From NCBI RefSeq assembly GCF_001884045.1, contig NZ_MACF01000119.1, positions 421,910 through 485,909 of the forward strand: a stretch of DNA of 64,000 nt. The letters are read 5' to 3'. A program made the translations under genes and the position numbers. The notes beneath the pieces are model-generated. The model saw only the letters and a list, made by a program, of their open reading frames with translations. It was not told where the DNA came from and did not search any database. Every line of letters begins with the position of its first letter. Position 1 is the first letter of the stretch. This DNA is from Bacillus mobilis (lineage in GTDB: Bacteria; Bacillota; Bacilli; Bacillales; Bacillaceae_G). Positions 44,442 through 56,894 of this stretch are shown piece after piece.

Positions 44442-45074
44442 TTAGTCTCCCTTCAATGCCTTTAATGGCAAAGAGGTTACATATCCAATGTACGAGAATA
44501 ATTCTTTAAAGAAGAATGGTATTTCTGTGTCTAGCGTTTTATATGCTGATGTCGGCGTTGGTGAAGCATACGCTTCAATATTAATATGTTTTGCGATTCT
44601 CATTGCGCGTTTCATATGAAGTGGATCACTTACAATCGTGTATGTGCGTATTCCGTTCTCTATTCCAACTTCCTTCGCATTCTTTAAGTTTTCTTCAGTG
44701 AAAAGGGATTTTGTTTCAATTAATATATCTTCGTCTTTTACACCTTGTTTCATTGCATACACTCTAGCAGTACGCGATTCCTCAAGCTCTGCCTCGAACT
44801 TTGTACCACCTGTAAAAATAATCTTTTTAATATCTCCGTTCTTATATAAAGAAATTGCATGATTAATTCTTTCTTTAAATACAGGAGATGGTTTTCCATT
44901 CCATGAAGCTGCTCCTAGTACGATACCAGCATCCGTTTTCACGCCATCATTTGTTTTAAAACGATAACTCCAAATATCATAAGCTGCATAACTTACATAT
45001 AAAATAGCAGAACAAATCATTAGTAAAAATACTTGAAAGATTCGTCTTTTCTTACTCTTCTTATTTTCTTTCAT
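44442..45074 (-). CDS. YdcF family protein (DUF218)
   Basis: About 210 residues: a basic start, a membrane segment (about 12-32), then the DUF218 domain with AGIVLGAASWNGKPSPVFKE, IIFTGGTKF and YTIVSDPLHMKRAM. Relatives include SanA and ElyC, linked to envelope function. The start at 45074 follows ACGGAGG; longer starts lack a site. The 45120-45350 gap upstream holds no visible gene. Confidence 0.85.
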   Translation of the reverse strand: MKENKKSKKRRIFQVFLLMICSAILYVSYAAYDIWSYRFKTNDGVKTDAGIVLGAASWNGKPSPVFKERINHAISLYKNGDIKKIIFTGGTKFEAELEESRTARVYAMKQGVKDEDILIETKSLFTEENLKNAKEVGIENGIRTYTIVSDPLHMKRAMRIAKHINIEAYASPTPTSAYKTLDTEIPFFFKELFSYIGYVTSLPLKALKGD

Positions 45075-45355
45075 TTGTAATTGCCTCCGTACATCATCCA
45101 TACTTCTATAAAAAAACATTTATATCAAATCGTTTTGTTTGAGTTTATTTAAAAGAAGGAACTTTACTTGTTATTTATGTATAAAAGGGTTTTCATTTAA
45201 AATTGAGGATTATCAATTCATTTTTATTTGCGGTTTTCATTACATATTTTAAATTCATAAGTTTATTACCATACAACTACATTGTAACGAATTTTTTCTC
45301 AGAAGGGAACGATGAAACAAAAGGAATTAAAATAAAGTAGCATTTTGTAAGAAAA

Positions 45356-45393
45356 AAGGTATATTTTTCATACATCACGAACAATATACCTTT
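45356..45393. terminator. Intrinsic terminator of the GNAT gene
   Basis: Arms AAAGGTATATT and AATATACCTTT, 12 bp beyond the acetyltransferase stop. Confidence 0.7.
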
Positions 45394-45404
45394 CAAAACA
45401 CGAA

Positions 45405-45992
45405 TTATAACTTTTCTTTATACAATTCTAATTTTTCCGATAAACGAGCTTTCACAACTGGCCATTCACTTGCGATAATACTATACACAACCGCATCTCT
45501 CACATGACCGTTTGGCAATTTCCTTTCATTTCTAAGCACACCCTCTTTTACTGCACCTAGCCTTTCAATTGCTCGTTGTGCCTTTTCGTTTCTTGCATCC
45601 GTCTTAATTTGTACTCTCAGCATATGCAGTTTTTCAAAAGCATACTGGAGAAGCATATACTTACACTCTGTATTGATACTCGTACGTTGCACACTTGGAT
45701 GATACCACGTTTGTCCTAATTCGACTGTTTTATCTTCTACTGAAATATTATATAGACGTGTACTTCCTACAATCGTATTCGTCTGTTGATCTACTACAAC
45801 GAAAGGTATTTGAGTACCCTTTCCATAACCCTGTATCGCTTTTTGCACATATTGCTGCATATCTTGCGCAGTATCCATTTTAGAGATTAAATACGCCCAA
45901 ATATCCCGATTTCCTTCTACAATCGAAAACAAAGTTTCGACATCATCACTATCTATTAACCGTAACTTTACTCTTTCATGAATCATTTCCAT
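45405..45992 (-). CDS. GNAT family N-acetyltransferase (RimJ/RimL-like)
   Basis: 195 residues: LRLIDSDDVETLF at the N-terminus, VELGQTWYHPSVQRTSINTE in place of the usual motif A, and VQIKTDARNEKAQRAIERLG. The glycine-rich acetyl-CoA loop is atypical but normal for this RimJ/L branch. The acceptor is unknown. AAAGGGGG precedes the ATG. Confidence 0.85.
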   Translation of the reverse strand: MEMIHERVKLRLIDSDDVETLFSIVEGNRDIWAYLISKMDTAQDMQQYVQKAIQGYGKGTQIPFVVVDQQTNTIVGSTRLYNISVEDKTVELGQTWYHPSVQRTSINTECKYMLLQYAFEKLHMLRVQIKTDARNEKAQRAIERLGAVKEGVLRNERKLPNGHVRDAVVYSIIASEWPVVKARLSEKLELYKEKL

Positions 45993-46203
45993 TTGTAAGC
46001 CCCCTTTGTTGTTACTATATCATACGAAACAAAAACAGATTATAAGAATAAAAGAATGTAATTGATAGAATTACTTTTCGAATATACTCTTCCGTTATAT
46101 GGTAGGAAGGCTCATCAATAATCGTTAATATCGCACCTCTTAAAAAGAAAATTTAGATATTTTCCAATAAATACTATATAATAATAAACGGGAGGGGATA
46201 AAC

Positions 46204-46317
46204 ATGCTAGATCAAATTACTTGGGGAACACCTGGCAGCTTATTATGCTTAGGATTCTTTTTTGCAGGACTAGGAATCTTCTTAAGAAGCATGACGTCAT
46301 ATTCAAAAAACAAATAA
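46204..46317 (+). CDS. Small single-span membrane protein, 37 aa
   Basis: GGGAGGGG at 46191-46198 precedes ATG 46204, which opens MLDQITWGTPGSLLCLGFFF continuing AGLGIFLRSMTSYSKNK. One hydrophobic segment (about 12-27) is followed by a basic tail, as in small membrane peptides. The frame, site and composition together make it a credible gene. Function is unknown. Confidence 0.6.
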   Translation: MLDQITWGTPGSLLCLGFFFAGLGIFLRSMTSYSKNK

Positions 46318-46410
46318 AAACATCCCAAAAACAGAAAATAGTACATTTTTACGTTTTAGGATATTTGATTTTCTTAGCTTGATAGTGATGTGGGAATACC
46401 CCGCTTTTAA

Positions 46411-46448
46411 ACAAAAGAAGCCTTCCTTTTACAGAAGGCTTCTTTTGT
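46411..46448. terminator. Bidirectional terminator
   Basis: Arms ACAAAAGAAGCCTTC (46411-46425) and GAAGGCTTCTTTTGT (46434-46448). Confidence 0.87.
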
Positions 46449-46470
46449 TATAACTTTATCTTTTAAAAAT

Positions 46471-47799
46471 TTACAGCAACAAATAAGCAATCGGCGTAAT
46501 AATAAGTAACGTTAATATCGTTCTTTGTACATAGAGAATAATAAGTTCCGATACTTTTAGCGGAATGTCTGTTGATAGAATACAAGGAATGGAAGCTGAG
46601 AAAAACAATATAGATGATACCGAAACAACTGCAATGACAAACTTTGTCACAAGTGGTGCACTTACAACTAAAAGAGAAGGTAAAAACATTTCCGCAATAC
46701 CAACAGATGCCGCTTTAGCAGCTAGTTCTGCTTCTGGTAATTGTAAAGCCCACGTAAATGGATAGAAAATATAACTGATCCAATCAAATATTGGCGTGAA
46801 TTTCGCTAAGACGATACCAATTAATCCTACTGACATAATAGATGGTAAAATTCCCATCGTCATGATAAAACCGTCTTTTAAATTCACTGCGATATTTTTC
46901 ATAATACTCGGTGCAGATTTCGATACTTCTAGCGCATCTTCCCAAGCGCGCTCTAACATTTTCTCTTTATAAACAGGCTCTGGGAACCCTTCTTCCGTTA
47001 CATATGTATCTGGTTTCCTACTAAGTGGTGGGATTCTTACGGTGATAGCAGTTACGATGAATGTTACAACGAGAGTAGTCCAAAAATAAACATTCCATAA
47101 ATGCATAATGTCTAATGTTTTTGCGATGATGATCATAAATGTTGCAGATACTGTAGAAAAACCTGTAGCGATAATAGCTGCTTCTTTTGTCGTATACTTT
47201 CCTTCTTTATACACGCGATTCGTAATTAATAAAGCGAGTGAATAACTCCCCACAAAGGAAGCAACCGCATCAATTGCTGATCGTCCTGGTGTTTTCCATA
47301 ACGGTCTCATAATGGGACGGCAAAACGTACCGATAAACTCAAGTAATCCGTACCCGACTAATAACGCTAAAAAGGCTGAGCCAATTGGCACGAGTAAACT
47401 TACCGATATTACGAGTTTCTCATACAAAAACGGCCCTACATCTGGTGCAAAGAACCAAGCTGGCCCTACTTTCAAACAATATAATACACCAAAAATGACG
47501 CCAACTACTTTTAAAATAGAAAAACAGATATCTACGATAGATGCATTCCATTTTTTCGTATAAAACGGATAGATTGCACCCATTATCATAACGAGTAGAG
47601 CGTAATAAGGTACTACGCTCGGAACCGAAGCCCGAATCCATGATACGATATGATCAATCATAATGGAAGAAGCACCATTTATCGTAACTGGTACGAAAAA
47701 CATAAACACCCCAACTAGACTAGCGAGTATAAACCGGAGAATAACCCCCTTCTCACTCCCAGTCTTAATTACATTCCTTTTTAATTCAATTTCACTCAA
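46471..47799 (-). CDS. YjiH family membrane protein (nucleoside-recognition domain)
   Basis: 442 residues, about ten membrane segments. It carries the Gate/nucleoside-recognition repeats, seen in ASFVGSYSLALLITNRVYKEG near 185 and GIAEMFLPSLLVV near 370. Related to SpmA/FeoB-gate proteins; the substrate is unknown. TTG start: AGGAGGTG lies eight bases upstream. Confidence 0.85.
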   Translation of the reverse strand: MSEIELKRNVIKTGSEKGVILRFILASLVGVFMFFVPVTINGASSIMIDHIVSWIRASVPSVVPYYALLVMIMGAIYPFYTKKWNASIVDICFSILKVVGVIFGVLYCLKVGPAWFFAPDVGPFLYEKLVISVSLLVPIGSAFLALLVGYGLLEFIGTFCRPIMRPLWKTPGRSAIDAVASFVGSYSLALLITNRVYKEGKYTTKEAAIIATGFSTVSATFMIIIAKTLDIMHLWNVYFWTTLVVTFIVTAITVRIPPLSRKPDTYVTEEGFPEPVYKEKMLERAWEDALEVSKSAPSIMKNIAVNLKDGFIMTMGILPSIMSVGLIGIVLAKFTPIFDWISYIFYPFTWALQLPEAELAAKAASVGIAEMFLPSLLVVSAPLVTKFVIAVVSVSSILFFSASIPCILSTDIPLKVSELIILYVQRTILTLLIITPIAYLLL

Positions 47800-47880
47800 A
47801 ATTCGACACCTCCTATTATCTAAATATTCTGTATAATTATGTTAGATTCCTTCTTTCAGTTTCTAATATTTCAGCATATA

Positions 47881-47908
47881 AAAAAGCCTATTTTAAAATA
47901 GGCTTTTT
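47881..47908. terminator. Intrinsic terminator
   Basis: Self-complementary AAAAAGCCTATTTT / AAAATAGGCTTTTT just beyond the phosphotransferase stop. Confidence 0.8.
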
Positions 47909-47911
47909 CTA

Positions 47912-48796
47912 CTACTTCTCATAATCATCCACAATCACTTGAATCACACGATACGATTCGTCTGCCACTATTTTATTACTAGTCTTATTCGCATCATATG
48001 TAATTAACGCTTTCCAAAGCGCCCATCCTCTTGCTCTATTCCATGTTTCTTCATCTATGCGCAATACTTCTTTAAATACGGTTCTGCTATTCTTATCAAA
48101 AAATGTCCATGCCATCGCTGCATCACAAGCCGGATCGCCTACTCCTAAAATACCAAAATCAATTACGGCACAAAGCTTTCCGTCCTTAACGAGTAAGTTT
48201 CCTGGTGCAACATCTCCATGAACCCAAACTGGTTTACGCTCCCACGTTGACTGAAGGGCTAAATCCCAAAGATGCTTTAATACTGTTTCATCAAAAACGT
48301 CCTTATTATTTTCGATCGCACCTCTCGCCTCTTCATCATATATAGATATAAGCCCGCCTCGGTAAAAATTATGTGCTCCAGCGACCGGTCCGTTACTCGC
48401 ATCAATAGCTTGCAATTCCACTAAAAATGAGCCTAAGTCCGTCGCAAATTCATGTAAATCACGAACATTTTGTTTCGTAACGGTTTCTCCCTCTATCCAT
48501 TTATTAATAGACCATGGCCATGGCCACGGATACGATTTCGATGGATTTCCTTTCGCAAGTGGTGTAGAAATCGGTAAAGAAAGCTCCTTACTTAATATAG
48601 GTAGCCACTTATTTTCTTTCTCTACTTGCGGTGCATATGCCTCATCACTTGGTAATCTAACACTCATCTCATCCCCTAGATGAAACGTTCTATTATCATG
48701 TCCACTAAACTTTACAGGCTTCACCTCTAAATGTGCCCATTTAGGAAACTGTTCCCCTATCAATTTTTTAACTAACTCCGTATGAATTTGATTCAT
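47912..48796 (-). CDS. Aminoglycoside phosphotransferase family protein
   Basis: 294 residues with WVHGDVAPGNLLV (catalytic Asp), VIDFGILGVGDPACDAAMAW (metal Asp) and FLVELQAIDA. It is of the APH(3'')/macrolide-phosphotransferase-like fold; resistance activity is possible but unproven. It lies four bases after the upstream GNAT gene, so the two are co-transcribed. Confidence 0.87.
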   Translation of the reverse strand: MNQIHTELVKKLIGEQFPKWAHLEVKPVKFSGHDNRTFHLGDEMSVRLPSDEAYAPQVEKENKWLPILSKELSLPISTPLAKGNPSKSYPWPWPWSINKWIEGETVTKQNVRDLHEFATDLGSFLVELQAIDASNGPVAGAHNFYRGGLISIYDEEARGAIENNKDVFDETVLKHLWDLALQSTWERKPVWVHGDVAPGNLLVKDGKLCAVIDFGILGVGDPACDAAMAWTFFDKNSRTVFKEVLRIDEETWNRARGWALWKALITYDANKTSNKIVADESYRVIQVIVDDYEK

Positions 48797-48800
48797 TCAC

Positions 48801-49313
48801 TTACCCCCTTCTCTTTTGAAACTTACTAAGTCCATCTGTACTCCCAACATATTCAAAACCATTTTTCTTATAAAAATCATTCAACGTACGATTATGCCCG
48901 ACGCAGTCTAGCTTCAAGTACTCTTTGTCATTTTGTACATTCTCTTCTACCCACTGTAAAATCCATTCTCCAATCCCATTCCCCTTATACTTCCGTTTCA
49001 CCGCAAATCTATGAATATATAAAGAATCAGAAACTTCCGCCTTACCAAAAATACGCTTATCCCATTCATTTTGTTTAGGAGATACTGTAACTGTACCGAC
49101 AATTTCATTTTCTTTCATAACCACATATGTATATTTCTCTCTTATACATTCTAGTATTTCAGCCGTAGCTTCTCCACCTAACAAATATTTCCACTGTTCA
49201 ACTTCCTTATGTTGTAACCACTCTGCTACTTCTTTTAATAGAGTAATAATGCTATCACTTTCCTCTTCAGTAGCAGTTCGGATTGTATATTCTTTAACTG
49301 TGTTTCTCTCCAT
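48801..49313 (-). CDS. GNAT family N-acetyltransferase
   Basis: 170 residues with FAVKRKYKGNGIGEWILQW (acetyl-CoA loop) near 108 and LDCVGHNRTLNDFYKKNGFE near 138. The substrate is unknown. Just upstream of the APH-fold gene, forming an antibiotic-modification-like pair, though neither specificity is shown. Confidence 0.87.
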   Translation of the reverse strand: MERNTVKEYTIRTATEEESDSIITLLKEVAEWLQHKEVEQWKYLLGGEATAEILECIREKYTYVVMKENEIVGTVTVSPKQNEWDKRIFGKAEVSDSLYIHRFAVKRKYKGNGIGEWILQWVEENVQNDKEYLKLDCVGHNRTLNDFYKKNGFEYVGSTDGLSKFQKRRG

Positions 49314-49339
49314 ATTGCTGTTCCCCTTTCAAATTACTA

Positions 49340-49801
49340 CTATACTGACAAACGCGTTCTACCGTCATTTTCGTCTGTCACGTACTCAACGTAAAAACCT
49401 TGATTCCGTGCGTTTTCATACATCAATTCAATCGCTTTTTGATCTTTAGCATAAATTGTGACGTATGTACAATCCGCAACTAGTAAAACTAATTCACACT
49501 TACTTTCTTTAAACTCTTCATATGTTTCAATCTCTTCTAGTACTTCTCCTTTTGGGTATGCTTTTAAATCTGCAAAAATGAGGTAATATATATTGTCTTT
49601 TATTAATTTTTTCAATTCTAATCCACTCATTACCTTGTTATCTTCTGAAAATAATTCCGGTCCTAATCCATCAGATAATCTGAAATAAGATTCCTCATTT
49701 TCCACTCGCCAGTCAAATGCAGTAATATCAATTGGCTTTAACACTTCCCAAAGTAGATTATCATATTCATTTGGAATATCTACAAAAATCCCTCGTTTCA
49801 T
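49340..49801 (-). CDS. DUF2691 family protein
   Basis: 153 residues starting KRGIFVDIPNEYDNLLWEVL with FSEDNKVMSGLELKKLI, which I recognise as DUF2691, a Bacillus family of unknown function. AAGGAAGGTG precedes the ATG. Confidence 0.75.
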   Translation of the reverse strand: MKRGIFVDIPNEYDNLLWEVLKPIDITAFDWRVENEESYFRLSDGLGPELFSEDNKVMSGLELKKLIKDNIYYLIFADLKAYPKGEVLEEIETYEEFKESKCELVLLVADCTYVTIYAKDQKAIELMYENARNQGFYVEYVTDENDGRTRLSV

Positions 49802-49965
49802 TTGTTTGCACCTTCCTTATAGGCCATGAATACTCCTGTTTCTTTCCCGAATACAAAATAGATGATTATTATCTAATCAAGCATATTATTCATTAAAAAA
49901 CAAGAAAAAGCACCTCAGTTGTGACATATAAACCAAGGTACTTCCCTTTCTATTTTCCAATTCAT

Positions 49966-50400
49966 TCACTTCGTCTTCACAAAATAATATAAAAACCACA
50001 CCGCATGATTTTGTTCATCTGCAGCTATTCTGCGCAACAACTCTTTCAAATGTGCATCCGATGTTTCATCTGAAATTCCCAAATAAAAATCTACTGTCTT
50101 CTGTTCATCTTGTATTGCAAATTCTAATCCTTGTAAGTACGTATTTGGGCATTCTTCCGTAATTTGTGGTTTTGGCTGCTGACCAGTTACATTTGTATAG
50201 ATTTGTACAAAATGATGGAAATGCTTTATTTCATCATTACGAATTTCAAGAATTTGATTTCGTTCCGCCTCATTCGGAGCCATGTTAGCTAATTTCGCAT
50301 AACAACTTATTGCACTAAACTCTCCATTAATTGCTTTCTCAATATCACGAATCAACTTATCATTTTGCCTATACCAATCATAATAATTCGAATTATCCAT
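49966..50400 (-). CDS. Ferritin-like domain protein
   Basis: 144 residues with two ExxH-type motifs, NDEIKHFHHF near 62 and ADEQNHAVWF near 130, and carboxylates in AINGEFSAISCY and FAIQDEQKTVDFY, so a di-iron four-helix bundle is likely. Homologous to B. subtilis YhjR. The start follows GGAGGGG. Confidence 0.85.
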   Translation of the reverse strand: MDNSNYYDWYRQNDKLIRDIEKAINGEFSAISCYAKLANMAPNEAERNQILEIRNDEIKHFHHFVQIYTNVTGQQPKPQITEECPNTYLQGLEFAIQDEQKTVDFYLGISDETSDAHLKELLRRIAADEQNHAVWFLYYFVKTK

Positions 50401-50544
50401 CGTTTCCCCTCCATTCTTTCGCATAACATTTTATGCAATTTGAAATAGCAGGAGCATGTATATAAAATGATACCGCATTTTCTATTCCCTTTAAAATATA
50501 GAAAAATCTATCCTGCTTGCTTTCCCGATAAGTTAATACAAATC

Positions 50545-50576
50545 AAAAAACGCTTCACTCCTAGTGAAACGTTTTT
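50545..50576 (-). terminator. Intrinsic terminator
   Basis: AAAAAACGCTTCACT (50545-50559) and AGTGAAACGTTTTT (50563-50576), one mismatch. Confidence 0.8.
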
Positions 50577-50581
50577 ATCTT

Positions 50582-51763
50582 TTATGCGTTTAATCCCGTT
50601 TTTTGTTCCTTTATTACACTACGTTTAAGAGCAGTCGCTAAAATAATAACCATACTTACTCCACCAATCCAAACGAGTACAGTAAGAGGTGTACTCCAGC
50701 TTAACCCTTTTCCGAAGAAGAATATTTCTCTAAGTCCTTCAATCATAAATCGCATTGGCAACCATGCGTACACCCAGTCTTGGTAAAATGAGGATAACAT
50801 TTCCGGTGCTAGTGATAATAATGGTGCCCCGAAGAATAGTAAAAGAGCGAATACACCAATTCCTTTTAGTCCAACTAATGAAAGTACCGCCGATATCATT
50901 AAGAAGAAACTAAAGGATGTAATAGATAAAAACAGTGCCGTATCTGTGAAGTTCGAAATATTTAACCCTACCATACCATCCGCGATCCATGTAAGGCCAA
51001 ATCCAATTACAAGTGTCGCAACTGCTCCTGTTACGATTTGTTTTAGTTTTAATACGAAGTTTTCTTTTCTTGTACTTACTGGCATTTTACTTATCGCAAT
51101 AAATATAATTGCTGCGCTCGCTAAACTTGCAATCCATAACGGCTGGAATAAAGACATCGGCGAGTTACCGTTCGCACTATTTTTGCCGGTTTCATTTACA
51201 TTTGTCACTTTCTTTGCAATCGGTGTTACTACATTTGAAACTTGATTTGCTGTTACTGTAGCTCCTTTTGCTTTCAATCCTTCTAATAGTTGCGCGCGAA
51301 CAGTATTGTTCATATTATCAACTACACCATTTAACATTTGTCCTGCCATAGTTGAAGCCGCTGTATTCATTCCTTGATTGATGAATATTTCTACCTCTGG
51401 CGAAGATGGCTGTGGTGTTCGTAATGATGCCTGCTTTGTACTAAAGTCTTTCGGAATAACTAATGCTGCGTAATACTCTTGATTATTTAAGCCTTTTTGA
51501 ACTGCTTCTTTATTTTTCACTTCTACCCACTTCACCGCAGGTTCTTCCTCTGATTTTGATGTCTTTTTCATATTATCAATAATCGTTTGTCCCATATTCA
51601 TTTTCGGTTGATTCGGAATTTCTACTCCTTGATCCTCATTTACAATTGCGATTGGCAAGTTTTTCGGCTGAGGTTGAACAGTTGGAAATAACGTTAATGA
51701 AAAAATAAAAACAACAAGTAGTGCAATAACTGGTGATACATATAACAGTTTATTTTTAAACAT
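50582..51763 (-). CDS. YhgE/Pip-type ABC-2 membrane protein
   Basis: 393 residues: one N-terminal membrane segment, a soluble extracellular domain (about 30-215, with PIAIVNEDQGVEIPNQPKMN), then five membrane segments (230-385). This is the ABC-2/YhgE architecture seen in phage-infection proteins and drug exporters. There is no ATP-binding partner adjacent. The start follows AGGAGGAG. It is divergent from the TetR gene at 51934, its probable repressor. Confidence 0.85.
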   Translation of the reverse strand: MFKNKLLYVSPVIALLVVFIFSLTLFPTVQPQPKNLPIAIVNEDQGVEIPNQPKMNMGQTIIDNMKKTSKSEEEPAVKWVEVKNKEAVQKGLNNQEYYAALVIPKDFSTKQASLRTPQPSSPEVEIFINQGMNTAASTMAGQMLNGVVDNMNNTVRAQLLEGLKAKGATVTANQVSNVVTPIAKKVTNVNETGKNSANGNSPMSLFQPLWIASLASAAIIFIAISKMPVSTRKENFVLKLKQIVTGAVATLVIGFGLTWIADGMVGLNISNFTDTALFLSITSFSFFLMISAVLSLVGLKGIGVFALLLFFGAPLLSLAPEMLSSFYQDWVYAWLPMRFMIEGLREIFFFGKGLSWSTPLTVLVWIGGVSMVIILATALKRSVIKEQKTGLNA

Positions 51764-51872
51764 TTTCTTTTCTCCTCCTATCATTTGATTTATAATAACC
51801 AACAACGTGTTGTTTATTTATATTTGAATTATATGTTCGAGTTGAACCTTATACAATAATCAAAAATCGTGA

Positions 51873-51894
51873 ATGTGTCGGTTATAAGACACAT
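51873..51894. promoter_or_regulatory. Probable TetR operator
   Basis: ATGTGTC (51873-51879) and GACACAT (51888-51894) form an inverted repeat with an 8-bp centre. A third AATGTGTT half-site lies at 51901. The same half-site occurs by the TetR gene at 1222. Confidence 0.6.
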
Positions 51895-51933
51895 CTTTGA
51901 AATGTGTTGGCTAAAATGAAGGAGGGACGTGCT

Positions 51934-52551
51934 TTGCGTGATAGTAATTTAGATTTACGTGTTGTTCGCACGAAAACTGCCATACGAAATGCATTGGTGG
52001 AACTAATTGAAGAAAAAGGTTTTGACGCCATTACGGTGAAAGATATTACAACGAAAGCAAACATAAATCGCGGTACTTTCTATGCGCATTATCAAGATAA
52101 ATTTGATTTAATGACGAAATGCCAAGAAGAAATTATGTATGAGGTTTCTAGCATCGCCAAACAGAGATTGCCTGAAGTTATTGCTGATCTTGGTTCCAAT
52201 CCTTCCCCAACAATGCCGTTTATACTTATCACTTCTATTCTTGAATTTTTAAATGAAAATAGTGATTTTATGAAAGCTGTATTAAGTTCAAAAGGAGATT
52301 TATCTTTCCAAACAAAACTGAAAGACTTTATGTGGAAAACAATATTTGAAGATACGAATGGTGCTCTCATTAATAAGGAGAATTTACTTGTCCCAAGCCA
52401 ATACTTAGCTTCTTATATGGCATCTGCTCATATTGGTGTTATTCAGCAATGGTTAAATAACGGGCAAAAAGAAACACCTGAGGAAATTGCTCGTATTTTA
52501 TCTACAATCGCAGTTCATGGACCTTTTTATGCGGCTGGTTTAAAGAAATAA
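51934..52551 (+). CDS. TetR/AcrR family transcriptional regulator
   Basis: About 205 residues: HTH with ITVKDITTKANINRGTFYAH (about 30-55) and a helical effector domain with ASYMASAHIGVIQQWLNNGQ near 165. TTG start at 51934 is set by AAGGAGGG (51919-51926); the upstream ATG frames overlap it. Divergent from the YhgE-type gene. Confidence 0.88.
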   Translation: MRDSNLDLRVVRTKTAIRNALVELIEEKGFDAITVKDITTKANINRGTFYAHYQDKFDLMTKCQEEIMYEVSSIAKQRLPEVIADLGSNPSPTMPFILITSILEFLNENSDFMKAVLSSKGDLSFQTKLKDFMWKTIFEDTNGALINKENLLVPSQYLASYMASAHIGVIQQWLNNGQKETPEEIARILSTIAVHGPFYAAGLKK

Positions 52552-52565
52552 GCCAGCTATATAAC

Positions 52566-52600
52566 AAAAGATCATCCACTATAATAGCGGATGATCTTTT
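52566..52600. terminator. Bidirectional terminator
   Basis: Arms AAAAGATCATCC (52566-52577) and GGATGATCTTTT (52589-52600). Confidence 0.85.
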
Positions 52601-52606
52601 ATTTCA

Positions 52607-55306
<2,700 letters not shown>

Positions 55307-55311
55307 TTAAG

Positions 55312-55575
55312 TTAGGAAGAGATAATTATTTTTATTTCCCCCCTCTCATTCACTTCAATTCCATCACAAAACTTAAACATTCTTTGATTATGAAAAGCAT
55401 CGGTACAAGTAATCGTCTTATTTAATGGATTTATATCAAATAGCTTTCTTCTTATGAAATTAAGAACAGATAACTTTTCCCCTCTCTTTTCCAATGTAAG
55501 TTTTATAAATATATATTTTTTCAAACTAAAATAGTTCATTTTAGCGATTAGATAATATTTAATATCAATAAACAA
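55312..55575 (-). pseudogene. Fragment of a yolD-like gene
   Basis: The end of this 87-codon frame, DINPLNKTITCTDAFHNQRM then FKFCDGIEV, is nearly identical to the C-terminus of the intact YolD-like protein at 62420. DNA match: 36 nt exact (55403-55438 with 62478-62513) inside about 90 similar bases. Upstream of it the sequence diverges and no YolD N-terminus is seen. A truncated relic at the left edge of the accessory cassette. Confidence 0.75.
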
Positions 55576-56234
55576 ACAATGCTTTTATCAGTATTTCCGA
55601 AAAATCAGTACATGTTTTCCCTCATTTCTTTGATAAGAAGGTCTATTAAAGACCCTCTATTTATCCATCTTAACTATATAAAAAAACCTCAAAAAACTTT
55701 ATTTTTTGAGGCTTTGATAATTATTTAGTATAAGGGGTAGCACCACATCACCATCAAGCTAAGAAATTCATTGTTCCCCAAAAAGAAAAAGATGAGCTGA
55801 AGGCCCTTAAATAGCTATTTAGAGATAAAGCGATGTTTTAGGAATCTTTAAAATATTAACTTGAATAGCATATGTACTACCGACAAAACGTTGCTATTGT
55901 GTATTATCAAGATCTAAAGTATAAATATCCTTACGAAGTATAGAAAAGTACATATTAGACATGAACTATATGTACTTTTCTTTTATTAAATTAAAGAACT
56001 TGATAGATTAATGATAAGAAGCATAATTAATCTACTCTCTAATAATAATTGTATAGTTTATATATATTAAGGTGATTTTTTACTTTTATTAGATAACTTA
56101 TACTTAATAGTTTTAAAAAGGTTACAACATCACTTGTATATTAAAACCATTTATCTTATTCGATATTTGATGTTCACAATTGTACTCTATTTTTAGGTTT
56201 GTGTATTTAAACTCTGTTTAGACAAGAGAATTTT
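55576..56234. other. Gene-poor stretch with hairpins and a coding fragment
   Basis: No complete gene. A hairpin CCTCAAAAAA/TTTTTTGAGG (55687-55711) with T tail on the minus strand looks like a terminator. The plus strand 55734-55814 reads GVAPHHHQAKKFIVPQKEKD ELKALK then stop, perhaps a gene end of unknown origin. A second hairpin (55943-55980; GAAAAGTACATAT with ATATGTACTTTTC) has a T-rich tail. The rest shows nothing. Confidence 0.4.
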
Positions 56235-56852
56235 CTAATCTTCTTGACGAGGAGACAGGAGCATATTTTGTAATGCTTTTCCAAATAAATTTAAGGGCAT
56301 ATGTTCTTCGCTAATATAATAACATAGGGCCATACCATTCTCTAATGAAAGAATAGTCCATGCCATTTCGTTAGCAGATAGAGCAGATTCATTCTCATTC
56401 TCTTTTGACATCAATTTCTCAATAGCATTGGAAATTTGTTCTACCGATTTGGTTATCATATTTGACCATTTATAGCGTACCGATTCTTCACGCATCGCAT
56501 AAAGGAGAAACTCCATGTTAAGCATGCTCCATGTTCGATTTTTTTGTCTACTTGAAAGAGAATATTCATCCAAAATTCCGATGAATTGTGATAATGAATG
56601 CTGTTGGTCTATTATTTGATGGATGTTATTCACGTGTAAACGCATTTGTTTTTCCAATATGGCTAGAAAGAGCTCTTCTTTGGAATTAAAATGAGCATAA
56701 ACGGCTCCCTTACTAAACCCGGCATACTCTGCAATTTTATCAACAGAAGCTCCGTGAAAGCCTAATTGAGCAAAGACCTCAACAGCTGATTCTAAAAGTA
56801 ATTGCCGTGTTTCCTTTTTTCTTTCTTCTTGAGTTAATCTTCGTTTAATCAT
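56235..56852 (-). CDS. TetR family transcriptional regulator
   Basis: 205 residues: HTH with VDKIAEYAGFSKGAVYAHFN (about 32-55) and a helical C-terminal domain ending MPLNLFGKALQNML. AGGAGGAG precedes ATG 56852. It is divergent from ctaB. Its family differs from the other three TetR proteins here; it likely represses ctaB and itself. Confidence 0.88.
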   Translation of the reverse strand: MIKRRLTQEERKKETRQLLLESAVEVFAQLGFHGASVDKIAEYAGFSKGAVYAHFNSKEELFLAILEKQMRLHVNNIHQIIDQQHSLSQFIGILDEYSLSSRQKNRTWSMLNMEFLLYAMREESVRYKWSNMITKSVEQISNAIEKLMSKENENESALSANEMAWTILSLENGMALCYYISEEHMPLNLFGKALQNMLLSPRQED

Positions 56853-56894
56853 TTCTCCTCCTCCGTATCTTGACAATTATATCATATAGAACTA

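Noticed and set aside
49908-49944. Hairpin after the ferritin-like gene as a strong terminator
   Set aside because: Only a few pairs with mismatches and no T run; too weak to list.
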